Source: Acanthaster planci
Lineage: Eukaryota > Echinodermata > Asteroidea > Valvatida > Acanthasteridae
NCBI RefSeq assembly: GCF_001949145.1
Contig: NW_019091479.1
Location: 740,767-804,766 of the forward strand
Direction of reading: 5' to 3'
DNA length: 64,000 bases
Each line of letters opens with the position of its first letter. Within the stretch, counting starts at the first letter, position 1. Made by a program: the position numbers and the translations under genes. Shown here one piece after another: positions 52,501-63,955 of the stretch. Under the pieces are notes generated by a model. It was not told the origin of the DNA. It searched no databases and was given only the letters and a program-made list of their open reading frames with translations.

Positions 52501-55500
52501 GTGTTAAGTAATTTTATTCAGTTCAACATCTCAACTGAAATCGTTCTCTTTAGCTGTTTTCTGAATTTCTTTTTTTTAACTTGTCCTTTAATAATTGAAC
52601 TACAGAGTTCTAATATTTTGATGCTGTCTTTTTCAACATCATTGTAGATCTGTAATTAATATTGCCACCTTGTTTTGTAGCTGGAGAACAGTGTAATGAA
52701 ACAGAGCAGTCTTGTGGAGGAACTCAGTGAAGAAAAAAAGAGAAATCAGAGTGAGTTACATGTACAGAACATGTTTGAGAAAGATTGTATTGTCTTCTAA
52801 TAATTCCTTGTATCAAAAGTTACACATAATGGGATTGAAAAATTAGTTCTAAGTTATTAGTTCTAAGATTTAGTCTAAATGCATTGTACATGCATTTACT
52901 ATTCAGCTTTGTTGTTGCATGGTTCAAAGAAATTTCTTGTACCTTTTGATTTATGTACTTTAATATTATGTCAGAATGCTATGTGGGAGTTACAGGTACT
53001 TTTGCAGAAACCAGAAATAGTTGAAAAAAAATTCCAACTGATTGTAATCCTTTAATTTTTTTGGACAGAATTACAAGACCAGCTGAATTTTAGCCAAGAG
53101 ACATTGAAGATAGCAGAGCAATCCACTGATCATCTGAAGGAGAGTATTGGACGTAAATCAGCTGAGCTTGTGAAACAATACGATTGGTCCAAAGAAAATC
53201 AGGTGAGTTTGCCATAGGCTACACCCGAGAAGCCGCACCCAAGATGCCACACATGAGAGGCCACACCAGACAGTGTTGTAGTTTAGACCTTCACAAGACC
53301 AGCACAAGACCAGCACAAGACCTGCAATCTAGTCACAAGCTATTCAAATGGCTGCAACAAAAGCATGTCTTTGTCATCATTCACCCTGTTACTCGTGACT
53401 GGTCTTGTGTCCTGTCTTTTGTCTTGACTATAACACTGACACCAGAGAGGCCACACCACAAACCGGCTGCTCCAAAACAAGATCAAAATCCCCAATTAAA
53501 TGGCAAAGCACCTAAACTAACCACATTTAGTGAGGTTACTGCATTCAAACTCATGACATTATTTCATCCACTCCTATTTCATTTCTTTATTCATCTCAAA
53601 AGATGTTTGTTGTCTTTCAGTTGAAACTTGAGAACAAAGTGAAGTCACTCCAGAGAGAATTGGATGAAGCAAGATCAATGACACACCAAGATAAGACAGC
53701 AGTTTCTTGGAGATTAGAGAGAGAGGAGAAGAGAGTGAAGGAATTGGAGGATATGCTGACTGAGAAGAAAGAGGTAAGATGATAGACGGAGGGAAGAGGG
53801 AGGTTTCAATAAGGGAAAGGAAGAGATTTAATAAACTTTACAATATTGACAAGTGCTCAAAGAGGTCGACAGGTGGCATAATGCAGTAATTCACATTTTT
53901 GTTTGGAAGGAATTAGTTGAAGCACGTCGGGAATCAGGGAGGATACTGATGAATCAAACCAGAGCTGAGGAGAGAGCTCAAGAAGAGGCAAGACTACGAC
54001 TTGATGTGGAACAGAGAAACAAAGTGTTGGAAGAAGAAATGACCAAGGTACATGATAACAACACTTGCTTAATAAAACAAGAGACAGACCAAAGAAAAAG
54101 GAGTTATTCATGAAACGAGTAGATATCATTGGAGGTTTTGTCAGTTGACATAGCTTATTTTGCTTTTGTGTTCAGCAATGGACTCAGCTGAAGGATCTGA
54201 TGGCTAGACTAACAGCTAACGAGTCAGCCAAGCAAGAACTAGAGGTGCAACTTGAAAAGGTTTGACACCACTTCACTGCATTGTTGTTTCCTTATTCTAA
54301 TAAGTTCTTGAAATAACTAGGTATTCAATAATCCTCCATTCTTCTAATTTCTTTTCCTTTGGTGTCTGGTGTCAGTTATATGGAGCATAGAATAAATTAA
54401 TAATTCTTGGTTGTAAACTTGTTGATGTAAGGCTTAGATCAGATCCCCCAATTTGTATACATCTACACTGCTTGCTTAGAGTTTTGTCAGTTTTTTCCCA
54501 AATAACTTTTTTCCCCAAAGTAACTTTTTCAGTTACTTACAACTATCTTTCTTATTCATCTGCATGATACATGTAAACCATAAAATGCTAACACTTTTTA
54601 CTGTGCATGCATTTTTTGCAATGTAGTTAACGCATACTTATGAAAATAAATCTTTAATGCAACTGCTAACCTTTGACCCCTAGCAAACTAATGAGACGCG
54701 TCAACGTTATAGTGAGATCCAGCAAGTGCAGGCAGAAACTAATGCTACAACGAGCACGCTCAGTGTGGTCCAGCAACGAGCACAGGCTGCTGAACGCAAG
54801 GTGCTGGTTATTAATGGACACATTCAGTGAACTAACTGAGCCAATGTATAATACACCTGCACCTACTAATAGACATGTAATGCCATTGGTCAGAAGTTAG
54901 ACAAATTACAGTCATTTTACATAATCTCATTTGTGGAAGTTTATGCTGTTTCGTTTGCACACTTGTTTTTAAGAATAATGAGAATAGTAATTTGATTTAA
55001 AAACCATGTAATGAATCACTAACCACATAAGATTGCAAAGATTAACAAAGAAATTGACTGGTGCTCTAGTGAGTTTCTTTTGTTCATCTTGAGTCAGGTT
55101 GTGTGTTTGTCTTGTGTCATTTGTTAATTATTTCACACTAACTCAATGTATTGTTTGGATGAATTCAAGTGTAGTGGCGTTCCGTATCATATGAGATTGC
55201 TAGCATGGACACTTGAGTATTGATACTCTTTTTTGTTTGATATAGATTCCAGAATTGCAACAGCAATTGGATGAGAAATCACTTCGCTTACAGGCTACTG
55301 AGGCTCAGCTACGAGATTTAACATCTACTAAGATAGACTTACGAACTTGTAAAGATGATATCAACAGGTTGAAGGCACAGTTGCATGAAGAAAGGATTGA
55401 TAAGTAAGGGCACGGGACCTTGGTATTGAACTTTGTGGGCTGTTTTTTTTGGATAAATTTTCCCAATTGAAAGTGGGGTGGAAAAGAATGGCAATAATTT

Positions 55501-58481
55501 TGGGGGGAGGGAGGGGAAGGTTTTGAGAGGTTAGCCAAATGCAATTAGAACGTAATCTTTTGTCTTGGTCAAAGGTCTTTACTGAACCAGCAGCTTGAAG
55601 ATGCCAAGCAACAAGTGGCAGCTTGCATTGAACGAGAAGAGAGACTTCGGCATGAAAACTCTGATATGAAGCATAGGCTGATAGAAACACAGAACAAGTT
55701 GTATGCTACAGAGGATAAATCCAAGTCTGTTGAAGATATGGTGAGTTGATTGTAGATAAACACAGGATTTAGGTATTCTTTGCCTAAAGAAAATAATTTG
55801 TCTGCAAATTTGTAGGGTCTTTCTTTTGTGAGTGATGTATCAGGTTTTTGTGTTGAGATGATGTGTCTAAGAAGCTAATGATTCCTGTCTTCTGTCATTG
55901 GTAGCACTCGTTAGCAGAGCAAGGCAAGAAATCACTTCGAGATCAAGTATCTTCATTGCAGCAAGAAGTGCAGCGTCTCCAAACAGAACTCATGCAGACA
56001 TCTCAACGACTTGATGCACAAATCACCAAATATGAAGAACATAAATTACATCATAAAAACAAAATACAGCAGGCTCGGTAAGGAGGAAAGGGTAATCTAT
56101 TGTACTGACTGAAATCTGAAGACATATGAGTATTAAACCAATTTTGTCAATGCTGTTGTCCCCTATTCATTGATATGACATCTACAAAAAGCAGTATCAT
56201 TTGTGTGACAGAGTTAAGTTAACATCACAGGAAAATAAAGCCCACATGGTAATAACATCAGATAATACTTAATGTAGGTAAATTTCTCATTTTGAATTGG
56301 CCTATACACCTTGTTTATAGGGAGATTTTTACGAGGCACAAGTCAGTGTTAGCTGACAGCTTAATGAAATTACAGCAGGATCTGAATACAACAAATGCGG
56401 AGTTACAGAAAGAACAGAACAACAGAGAAAATCTACAGAAAAAACATGACAGCCTTTTGGAGGAACATCGCAAACTGCTTGCTCTGTAAGAAATCTTTCT
56501 TTTGTTCAGTTTCTCTCCTTGCATTTTCTATTTTGTCGAACTCATTTTTTTAATACTGTCAATAAAAAATTCAGCTGATAAATTTGAATAATACGCTGTG
56601 ATTCCTTAGGATTTGTTTTTATGCATTTTATTAATTTGGAATGTTTCATAATGGTTGCATCTTCAGGCATTCAGATGCAGAGGAGGCAGTACGAGACCAA
56701 AATCGCAATGTTAGCACCATGGACTACAGGGTCAAGTACTTAGAACGAGAAAACGGAGTCTTACAGGACCGCATCGATACACTGAGTAGGCAACGGGTTG
56801 CCATGGAAAAACTCATCCGGGAATACAGGCTGGAAAAACAGAAACAGGTGAGGAAGGAAACCTATTTATTCGCCTTTTAATTGCAAACATTATGTTCAGT
56901 TTAATATTTACATGTCATGTCATTGAAAAATTGTGTCCCGTGTTAAGATGCTACATTAATATTTATACATAGAATTCTATAATCCAATTAGTTTAGAGAG
57001 CCTCTCGACAGAAACTTGTTTCTTTTAGGCAATCCATCGGGAGCTAAGTGGATATTGTGTATTTTTTTTGTTTATTGTTTATTGATGTCCCTTTGTAATG
57101 TTTGTATTTGTATATGTAACTTTCTAGGCTGTAATGTGTATGCATCCTGAAAAATGAAATCAATGTTAAAAAAAGTAAATATAATGCTAGTAATAGGATT
57201 GGTTTTATGGTGAATGGCACAAGTACTTGCATCTGCACTTGTTGCTGTTGAGCTGGAAGATTGTTGCTAGGATGTTACGTTACGGTTACAGGTGATTAGC
57301 AACAATGTTACATGCTATAGTTACAAAGAATTGTTACTAGAATGTTACATGCTGTGTTACTCATGATTGTTGCTACAGTGCCAACTGAATTACGTGCAGA
57401 TTTTCCCACTTAGATCAGAGAGGTGATGTACATGTTGGGAGAAATAGTGTATGTGAAAACTGCTTTTTTTTTTTTTTGCTGTTTTCATCCGAGATTGTGA
57501 GCATAACTTACTGGTAGATGAGGCTATGCTAACTTCAGTTTTATTCCAATCTGTGGCTGTGTTATTACTAAGTATGATGCACTTACTGCACTATCAAATG
57601 GAAGCATTTGTAACTAAACCTATTGGTGACAATTTCCTTTTTATGATGCACTGCTTTTGATTTCAATATCAAGTTGCTTTTCCTCTTGCTTTCCTGAATC
57701 TTCCGTTGCTTGTCTGTTCCCTGCTTTGCTGCCCTGTTTGACACCATATGTACCTGCCTGTCTGTCTGGCTGGATGTCTGCCTATCTGCCTGTCTGTCTG
57801 CCTATCTGGCTGGATGTCTGCCTCTGGTTGTAGGAGATTGACAAGTCTTTGCTAGTTTCATCTTCAGGGGGACTTGTGTTCCCTTCTTCACCTCTGAGTA
57901 CGTTAAATTCCACTGTCCCCAAAACCACATTAACTAGTGGTCTTGGGTTGTCTCAGAGGTAAGCAGCTTTTATGTTCACAATAAAGCAAATAAATTCTTG
58001 GGCAAATGAGAGCTTTCAAAATATAAGAAAAACTTCATATTTGTTTGCTGACGCACGCATGGGCAATTTACTTTAAGGCGGTGGCGGCTACAGATCATAT
58101 CTTGTCTAAAGCATACCGTGTCATAACTTGGAAAGAGCTGATGCTAAAAGAAGTATAGCTAAATTAATGAATATGCAGAAAAGCATTCATGTAATTGCTT
58201 TGCACTTTTTACTATGCAAAGAACAAAAGCCACCATAGCTTGGGACTCTCTTGGTCAGTTTTCTATAAAGTAGGTAAATTACAACTAACTTTGAAATTGT
58301 CTTTCCCATTTTGGACAGCCCGAGTTACATTTCAACCCATGATCCACGTTTCACCAACAGCAGTCACTCACTACGGTCAAGTCAACCAGGAAGGATACCA
58401 GGACATGATCTAAGTCCGGCAAACCGAGAGTTACTACGGAGTCCCGAGTTGAGTAACACACAAAGCTCAGATGAATTGTGA
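34551..58481 (+). CDS. Large coiled-coil protein of about 1,250 residues, unnamed
   Basis: About 27 exons, all in phase: 34551-34586, 36307-36489, 37972-38130, 38454-38600, 40685-40780, 41220-41252, 41515-41695, about 43039-43197 (the acceptor could instead be 43093), 43477-43610, 46470-46589, 46947-47060, 47176-47403, 48000-48092, 48612-48863, 52681-52750, 53069-53202, 53621-53773, 53910-54047, 54176-54259, 54684-54800, 55246-55403, 55575-55740, 55905-56077, 56321-56485, 56667-56847, 57834-57958 and 58319-58481. The N-terminus (MSRPTAVNGILTNKNELDEI) leads to a short segment with ELWHLFARTEADLL. Then come nearly continuous Glu/Lys/Gln heptad-type helices for about 1,100 residues, consistent with a parallel coiled-coil scaffold. 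The end is Ser/Pro-rich and not coiled (SPANRELLRSPELSNT...SSDEL). There is no signal peptide or membrane segment. I do not recognise an orthologue. A centrosomal or cytoskeletal role would fit the architecture but is only a guess. Confidence 0.85.
34917..35242. repeat. TIR element in intron 1 of the coiled-coil gene
   Basis: The left end GCTGCTACGCCCCAA is answered on the right by TTGGGGCGTAACA. Inside each end lies an AGTTGGGAC/GTCCCAACT motif, and the left one forms its own hairpin AGTTGGGACAGTCCCAACT. About 325 bp, with no coding capacity. Confidence 0.65.
35292..35387 (+). repeat. Near-perfect 39-bp stem hairpin, intronic
   Basis: The left arm starts GTGATTTTGCACAATGGTAG at 35292, and the right arm ends CTACCATTGTGCAAAATCAC at 35387. 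Over 39 positions only two are not Watson-Crick, and both would be G-U pairs in RNA read from the plus strand. The loop is about 18 nt. It is transcribed in sense within intron 1 of the coiled-coil gene. It could be a small foldback transposon or a small-RNA precursor; see findings. Confidence 0.75.
35516..35638. repeat. Imperfect inverted repeat
   Basis: The left arm (35516-35557: GTAACTTGG, GGACTCTGCGAGTTGCCTTT) pairs with the right arm (35600-35638: AAAGGCAGTTCGTAGAGTC, GTTAC). Arms are about 40 bp with several mismatches, and the spacer is about 45 bp. Confidence 0.55.
35655..35910 (+). pseudogene. Decayed reverse-transcriptase C-terminus (non-LTR)
   Basis: One frame reads IPSDFYRVLKTPKTRQKN, stop, a segment with WQFTLIKCTS, stop, then LQHRPTKNSFFNTSIIDWN followed by HLD...VGKFKNLLG. 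The order of a Thr-Arg-rich segment, NSFFxxSIIxWNxL and a final FKNLL is typical of the end of RTE/CR1-like ORF2. Two in-frame stops show it is inactive. It is in sense orientation in intron 1 of the coiled-coil gene. Confidence 0.65.
37118..37390. repeat. MITE-like element A, copy 2
   Basis: The core 37153-37361 has ends CCTAACCTTCCCC and GGAGAAGGTTAGGG. It shares long identical blocks with the copy at 4320-4600 (for example GGCTGTTGGACTTTGTTTTT and the CAGAATTAAACA palindrome). It differs by about 30 bp of extra sequence near the left end and an ACATGTACATGTA insertion. It lies in intron 2 of the coiled-coil gene. A shorter fragment (AGGGAGGGTTAGGGTTGA) is at about 36776. Confidence 0.75.
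38780..39155. repeat. 22-bp minisatellite with assembly gap
   Basis: The unit AAGTGGACAAGAAGGGGACTCA (22 bp, printed here as AAGTGGACAAG + AAGGGGACTCA) is repeated nearly five times in 39047-39155. Partial units flank the gap on the left (38780-38798). The 248 Ns at 38799-39046 therefore lie inside the array, whose true length is unknown. It is intronic, between the exons at 38454-38600 and 40685-40780. The long open frames across it are repeat artefacts. Confidence 0.9.
42000..42017 (+). other. Possible 18-nt cassette microexon
   Basis: The sequence CTTGTAG|TGGTTGAACAGCATACAG|GTACGT has a fair acceptor and a strong donor. It is exactly phase 1-1, so it would add six residues (from codon GTG onward: VVEQHT plus a split codon) between the exons ending at 41695 and starting near 43039 without disturbing frame. 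Use in transcripts is unproven. Confidence 0.4.
46619..46841. repeat. Dispersed TIR element B
   Basis: The left end TATAGATCTCTCTCAAAAGAC is answered on the right by GTCATTTTAGAGAGATCTAAAA. The innermost GCATGC-containing segment is also palindromic (CTGCATGCAAAT...ACTTGCATGCGTG). A partial copy is at 31817-31876. About 223 bp, starting about 30 bp after the donor of the exon at 46470-46589. Confidence 0.7.
48263..48464 (-). mobile_element. tRNA-headed SINE-like element with inverted ends
   Basis: On the minus strand it contains an RNA polymerase III box A (TGGTCGAGTGG) and an exact-type box B (GGTTCGAGTCC), spaced as in a tRNA gene. It lacks a clean acceptor stem, so it is tRNA-derived rather than a tRNA gene. 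Unusually, both ends are inverted copies of each other over about 45 bp. The left end reads CACTGTATGCTTGGTACTTG and the right end is the reverse complement of CACAGGATACCCAGTACTTG. A truncated relative is at 14127-14233. No target-site duplication was clear. It lies in the intron between the exons at 48000-48092 and 48612-48863. Confidence 0.75.
50216..52366 (+). CDS. Alternative first exon encoding an acidic repeat domain
   Basis: An ATG at 50228, with an in-frame TGA just upstream (50216), opens a long exon. Its sequence continues in frame after the assembly gap from 51096 to 52366. It ends KLTLLLEQ and the donor CAG|GTTTGG is phase 0, joining exactly to the common exon at 52681 (LENSVMKQ). 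The coding part starts MAESSLDGEAVGDAIADSVS. It then has a 12-residue (36-bp) tandem repeat with consensus ENLTDGSPAEQS, seen 2.7 times before 664 Ns. After the gap come about 420 residues rich in Glu, Asp, Lys and Ser with no recognised domain. If the donor is skipped the frame stops at 52388. It would give an isoform with an acidic disordered N-terminus on the second half of the coiled coil. The gap size as given breaks the frame by one base. Confidence 0.65.
50300..51093. repeat. 36-bp coding minisatellite with assembly gap
   Basis: Two full units and a partial third of 36 bp (key codons for NLTDGSPAE) precede the Ns at 50430-51093. No unit is seen right after the gap, so the right boundary of the array is inside it. 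To keep the reading frame the real gap must be a multiple of 3, whereas 664 is not, so the stated length is an estimate. Confidence 0.85.
57753..57831 (+). repeat. CTGT/CTAT-rich simple repeat abutting an exon
   Basis: Degenerate tandem CTGCCTGTCTGTCTGGCTGG-type sequence, with a longer internal duplication. It runs directly into the acceptor (GGTTGTAG) of the exon at 57834, so it serves as, or dilutes, the polypyrimidine tract. Confidence 0.7.
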
Positions 58482-60808
58482 GATAATCTCTGATGAGTGA
58501 TTGCTGTTACATCATTGGTAGAGTGAGTTACAGTAATAAATGTGAAGAGATTCAAGTGACAAATGTACTGACTTGGGACATCTGAAAAGGGAATTTTTAG
58601 TGGAAACATAATTTCATTCAGTGACCAGTAATACGAAAGGGATCTTGAATTGTGTAAGCCAATTTGACCTTTTAGAAGCAATAATGGATTTTCAGTTCAA
58701 TAAAATTCATACGGTATTAAATTTATGAAGAAAAAATGTTTTACGTAAATATGTGTATTTCAATTTCATGACCATTTGGGACCGAGTTTTAAGTGCCTAG
58801 TTACCACCCCAGTGAAGTGTACCAGATGCCTGAAAGAATGTTTTTTTGTACAAAGTAAAAAGTGTCAAGGCCATTTAGACAAAAGAGCTGGTATTATTTA
58901 TTGCTGCGTACGGAAAACAAACGATTCACACAGGAGGGACTTTTGAATCTGTAGTTACATTGCATAATTCTGTGAGATTTATGCTTAACATTTTCCTGAA
59001 GTTGTGCTGTAAAATTCAAATCAAACACTTCTATATTTATACTGAAAGTGTGCTGTTTTTGTTGCTTATAAGGTGATATTTTATTGAACTCTCTAAGATA
59101 GTTACTTTTTAAGCCTACTGAGTGTTTCTTTGTGCAAGCTACTTTGATTTTTTGTCTCAAGAACTCATTATCGTACATATAGTACATGTACACTCAAAAT
59201 ATGCATGTTCAATAGGGATTTATCTTGTTTCACAGTGTGGATGGTAACGTTTTTCAGGGAAGGTACATTCACATGTACGTAGAAATATCAAATCAGTAAT
59301 TTCCTGTTATTTGGGAGAGGGCACTTTACTGCATTTGCCCAAGAAAACAAACTAACAAATATGCATTTGTATTCTACATTGACAGACAGCAGTGGTTGAA
59401 GCTAGCAGGCTGAAATACATGTAGAACAGAATGAATTTTAGCTTTTGTATCATTTGTATTCCCAACAGAAACCTCTCAGGTTTTTAAAAATTCCGTATGT
59501 CTTAAACTGTTGGATTTTTGTATATTTGTACGACGTCAAACACGTTCAAAAAGAAGGTGAAGTTCAAGTCACTACCGCATTTGATGTGCCTTTTAGAGCA
59601 GTTTGATCTCGTATTTAAACCAGAGTGAAGAAAGGAAATGTACTGATTGACTTCTCAACCATCATATTTGTAGTGCTTTAATAATAACCAATTAATTTTC
59701 TGAATGAGAACTTGTGAAACGTACAAATTCTAGTGAATTAAAAAACATGTTGCCAAAAATAAGGTACATGTAGTTACTAAACTTCTTTTTCATAAAGTTT
59801 ATAACTGAATCTATCCTCACATAAGTTTTATGAAGAGACCTCTTTTGTGTCCTTACAACTTGCTGCTTCATGTACAAGAAAAGAAATTATCACGATGTCA
59901 AAAAATAATTAATTGCTCAGTAACTCTTTGAAGAAATACCTGTGACCAAACAAAAAACATTTTAAAATTGTGAAGTTTTTTCCTATGAAATGTAATTTTT
60001 GATCATGCCTTTTTACTTTTGATACCTTCCTACAGACATGCATGTTTTTATTTTGTATAGCTTCTTTGATGTAATTTGTGCGTGTTTGAACTTGTAGTGT
60101 TTTTATCGGTGGATGTTAGTTTTTATTGCAATGCTGCAATAACATTGATTGGAAACCCAATGACACCTGCTCTTTTCTATGGTTCTTATTTTCCGGGCTA
60201 GCAACTCAAGGAAACCTTAACTGATGACTGCCCACAGGCCCCTGAAGTAGTTACACTAAATAAAAAGAAAAAAATACTGTACATGGAGATAAGCAAAGCT
60301 TTCTCTTGTTTTAAAATGAATGGCAAATAACTTTCAAGTTAAAAGTGAACAGAGTTATGTGTGAAGATTATAAGTATAACATTTGTGACCTTGTATCTGC
60401 ATTCATGGTTCTGGTTGCAAGCCAGGTAAATTTCAGAAACAAAGTCAAGCACAAAGCACATAAATCTCTTACAAACTTCAATATGTGTACATACAAGTGG
60501 CAGTTGTAAGTGTTGAGATGTTTTCAATCCATTTACACACTAGCCCTCAAATACCAGTTGTCTGACGTGACACAAACTGTAAGTATGTTTAGAGCAAGAA
60601 CCAGTTGGAACTTATGTGAGGATAACATTTAGTGGCATATAAAAGAAACCCATTTCATACTTTTGTTCAGATAACTTAAACAATTTTTTCAAGCTCCTAA
60701 ACAATCCTAACGCCACAAGCACCAAATCATTGACAATTTCTTCTACATTTTGAGAGGATTATCACTTAACCGACGACACATTCATGTAACTAGGATAAAT
60801 GAACAAAC
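58482..60808. other. Convergent 3' UTR region
   Basis: The coiled-coil gene ends at 58481 and an AATAAA lies at about 58700, a plausible poly(A) signal 220 bases on. CSTF1 ends at 60809 on the opposite strand, so its 3' UTR runs into this region from the right. No coding exon or structured repeat was recognised; the rest is AT-rich. Confidence 0.5.
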
Positions 60809-63800
60809 TCAGTCACTACTTGGTCTGTAATACCAGAAACGAGCTCTGAAGTCATCACTACACGTCATAAACCCTGGACTGGTTGGCGAATGCACAATGC
60901 ATCTCACAATGTTGTTATGACCTGTAGTTATAACAAAGAATAAAAAAAGAATTTAGCATTAAAAAACTGCACATCAATTGACAGCAAATACTTGTTAAGG
61001 TCCGAAGAGTTGTTGGTGAAATAAGCTTTGCAGGATACGAAGTGACTCAAAGAATCCATTAAAAGAACAAACCATTAAAACAGGTGTCTGAGCGAGGCAG
61101 ACACAGGCATGAGAATATTTACATGTATCGGCAAACTTCAGTATTTCCAACTAGACTGATGGTAGTTGATGGTATAATGCAACTCAATGAAAAAGGCATA
61201 CAGCTACACAGAAACAGACACCAAAGCAGTAAGACAGACACGGCAGACTAGATCTAGGCATAATAGATCGGACTGAATTGAAACATTGAGCACCTTTCAC
61301 TTCAACAGAAACAAACAACCTATCTAACCTGATGGATACCACAAAACAGCAAGAGCGAGACAGATGTGATAGGCCAAACCAAGGCAGAGTAGATCTGACC
61401 AAATTGCAATATGGACCTATGATGTGTTGTGATGGTAATGAGTGCATAGTGTTGTGATGGTAATCTACCTATTCAAGATAAACTAGTCCAGCATGCAGCG
61501 TTCGCACGTGCGGTTGCACGTAGTTGAAGCTGCCTGTAGGAATATATGCCATTACCATGGCTAAGGCAGTCCACATGTGGTGGTGGTGTTAATATTTCAT
61601 GTGGGTGAAAAAGGTCTATTGGGGCCTTTCAATACATCAAACAATTTTCCAGTACTGATACAGACCAAGAGACAGAAGTTTATTTCTCTCTGCATTTCTT
61701 GAATCCCAACAGCACAAACTGGTAGTCTTCTCATCTGGGAATAGCACTGAAAACAAAATACATGCACAGAGCAAAACTGTCTATTACCTAGAGTTGCCAC
61801 AGAATTTACTGAAAGGACTTTCAGAAGTTTGCTTCCTTCATGAACTAGTTTAAGCTTTGAAAACATAGGTGAAAGAACACTACTTCAATATTATATGTTT
61901 ACCTTGATATAAGATTAAAAATATTCAATTACTGTCCATGTTATTAACATTAAAACTAGCATCTAGTTGGAAATCAACAAGCAAAGTTACAGCAAAAGAG
62001 CTTTCACTTCCTAATTCAGTAGGTGAACAGCATCCATACAAACAGAAGAGCTTTCGTTTAGTGATAAAGAAAGTAATACACTGAGATTAAGGTTACCATA
62101 GTCCTCTGTGTGGTTGAAGACAGCTCGTGTTTCATGCACTTGTTTATCTGTGCTAGCACCTGTATAGGTGATTAATACACGGCTTGTTGAGACCTCCCAC
62201 AACTTGACAAGAGAGTCTTTACCACTAGACAGAAGGTACTGTGAGGGAAAAAAAAAGGACAGGAGGTTTCAACATAACTCAGCATTGCTTTTGGTGGGTA
62301 TTAAGTATAGACTGTGGAGTGCATATTGTGTAACGTATACCTTGGAGTTTCTTGAGAATTGTACAGAGCAGACATCGGTGCCACCATGTGCTTTTTCTAA
62401 GGTGTTGACACAACGATTACTGACACCATCCCATATTTTGATGCTACCGTCTTGGCTGGCAGTGGCATAGATGGTAGCATTGGGGCTGTACGTTACCTGA
62501 TGCATGTTGGTGAGAAACCATTCAAGTAGGTCATTATGTACCAATGCAAAAAACCTGAAAAGAAACCTTGGGAAAAATTGTGACATTTATGAGTTAATTT
62601 AAGTAGTACAGTGTAATATAAACTTCGAGGCCAGCTCTGGAGATCATTTCAGCATGATTTCATTCAGAGGCGAAACACCCACACAGAGAGTGATCCAATT
62701 CATGGATTTCCATCATAGAGAATGACTTTTTTTAAATGCAAGTCTTATGAGTAGCATTTTGGCAAAGTGATGAGTGAAGCTGTTTACAAACAACCAGTTT
62801 AATTTGCCAAAAAGTAATGAATACTTGCTAACTTTTTAGTTAGCAGTAAATCTGAATACTTGGTTCTACATGTAACTCCAGGCTTACAATCTTACTCCTG
62901 GTATTACTGCTAGACCACTACCATTTGTACAGTTTTATCCACTTCTTATTTGTAGTCCACGTAGAAAGGTTTTATGAATACTTACCGCTGTGATCGGTCC
63001 TGTGTGTTGATCTTTAGGATTAGAGGATACATAACACTGTAGCGTTGTTACATCATACAGTCTCACTAACAAATTAAAAAAAGGATTTCAATTTTTAGTA
63101 AGTTCAACTGTACATATGAACTTACAATACATGAAATTCAAATGAAATGTGAAGTTGAATTTAAGATGGACCTATGAAAACCTCTTGTTTGAAGCACTTA
63201 CATGTTGGATGCTGTGTTCCAACTAGGAGGAAATTTCCTCCAGGATGGAAGTTCAAACATGAGATTTCTTCAGCTTCTTGCAGACTACGGAAAGCTCGTT
63301 TCACCCCAGATTTAGAGAAATCAAAGAACTTGATTGTGAAATCCTTGCTGCCAGAAGCCAGAAGTGGCAAACTTGGGTGGAAATCAAGGGCTGTCACATC
63401 CTAATTGATAGAAAGGCAACATTTTGTAAGAAGTAAAATGACATCAAAATAAGTGCTACAGAGTACTAACTGAAAAAAGTCTTCCTGTCTGTGGAATGTT
63501 ACACATCCCAAGGTCTTTAGTTACATGACTAAATCTTAAGAATTACAAAAAACACAAGTATATTAACATTTCATAAATGCTAGTAGCAATTTTCAGTTAC
63601 CTCAATATGATCATACAATGTCCTAATCACTGGATGGCTGTCAACACTGTGTTGGGACTCTGGAACATTGGTTGCACTTTTTGCAAGCATTCTCTCAACG
63701 TCAAGTATCTAAGTAAACAAAAATTGGACCAATTAATAGTACTGAAGATTAATCGGAAAGATAGTTTGGCTTTGCTCATGTTCAAAACATTAAACAACTT

Positions 63801-63955
63801 AAGCTTATCAGACATAAATGTGAAGTTGCATGATGACATTTTGGTTCAATTTCAAATGCTCTTTTTAAAGCTTCAATAAGTTTGGAGACTACTGATAGAT
63901 TTACATCAAGTTACCTTGATAGAAGCATCATCTGATCCAGTAGCAACTAACTGAC
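60809..63955 (-). CDS. CSTF1: Cleavage stimulation factor subunit 1 (WD40), C-terminal part
   Basis: WD40 subunit of the CstF complex, which binds the downstream element during mRNA 3'-end cleavage and polyadenylation in the nucleus. Eight exons on the minus strand are visible: 63955-63915, 63708-63601, 63400-63202, 63065-62986, 62496-62341, 62238-62097, 61746-61666 and 60921-60809. They encode about 306 residues. Sequence landmarks follow the human protein closely: [122 protein letters not shown] and [20 protein letters not shown]. These form WD repeats of the beta-propeller. The N-terminal dimerisation region and first repeat lie beyond the right edge, so the gene is cut by the window. All splice phases agree. 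Confidence 0.96.

Noticed and set aside
53203-53620. Open frame of 146 codons following the exon at 53069-53202
   Set aside because: It starts just before a clear donor (CAG|GTGAGT) and is intronic. It contains short CACAAGACCAG repeats, not protein-like sequence.
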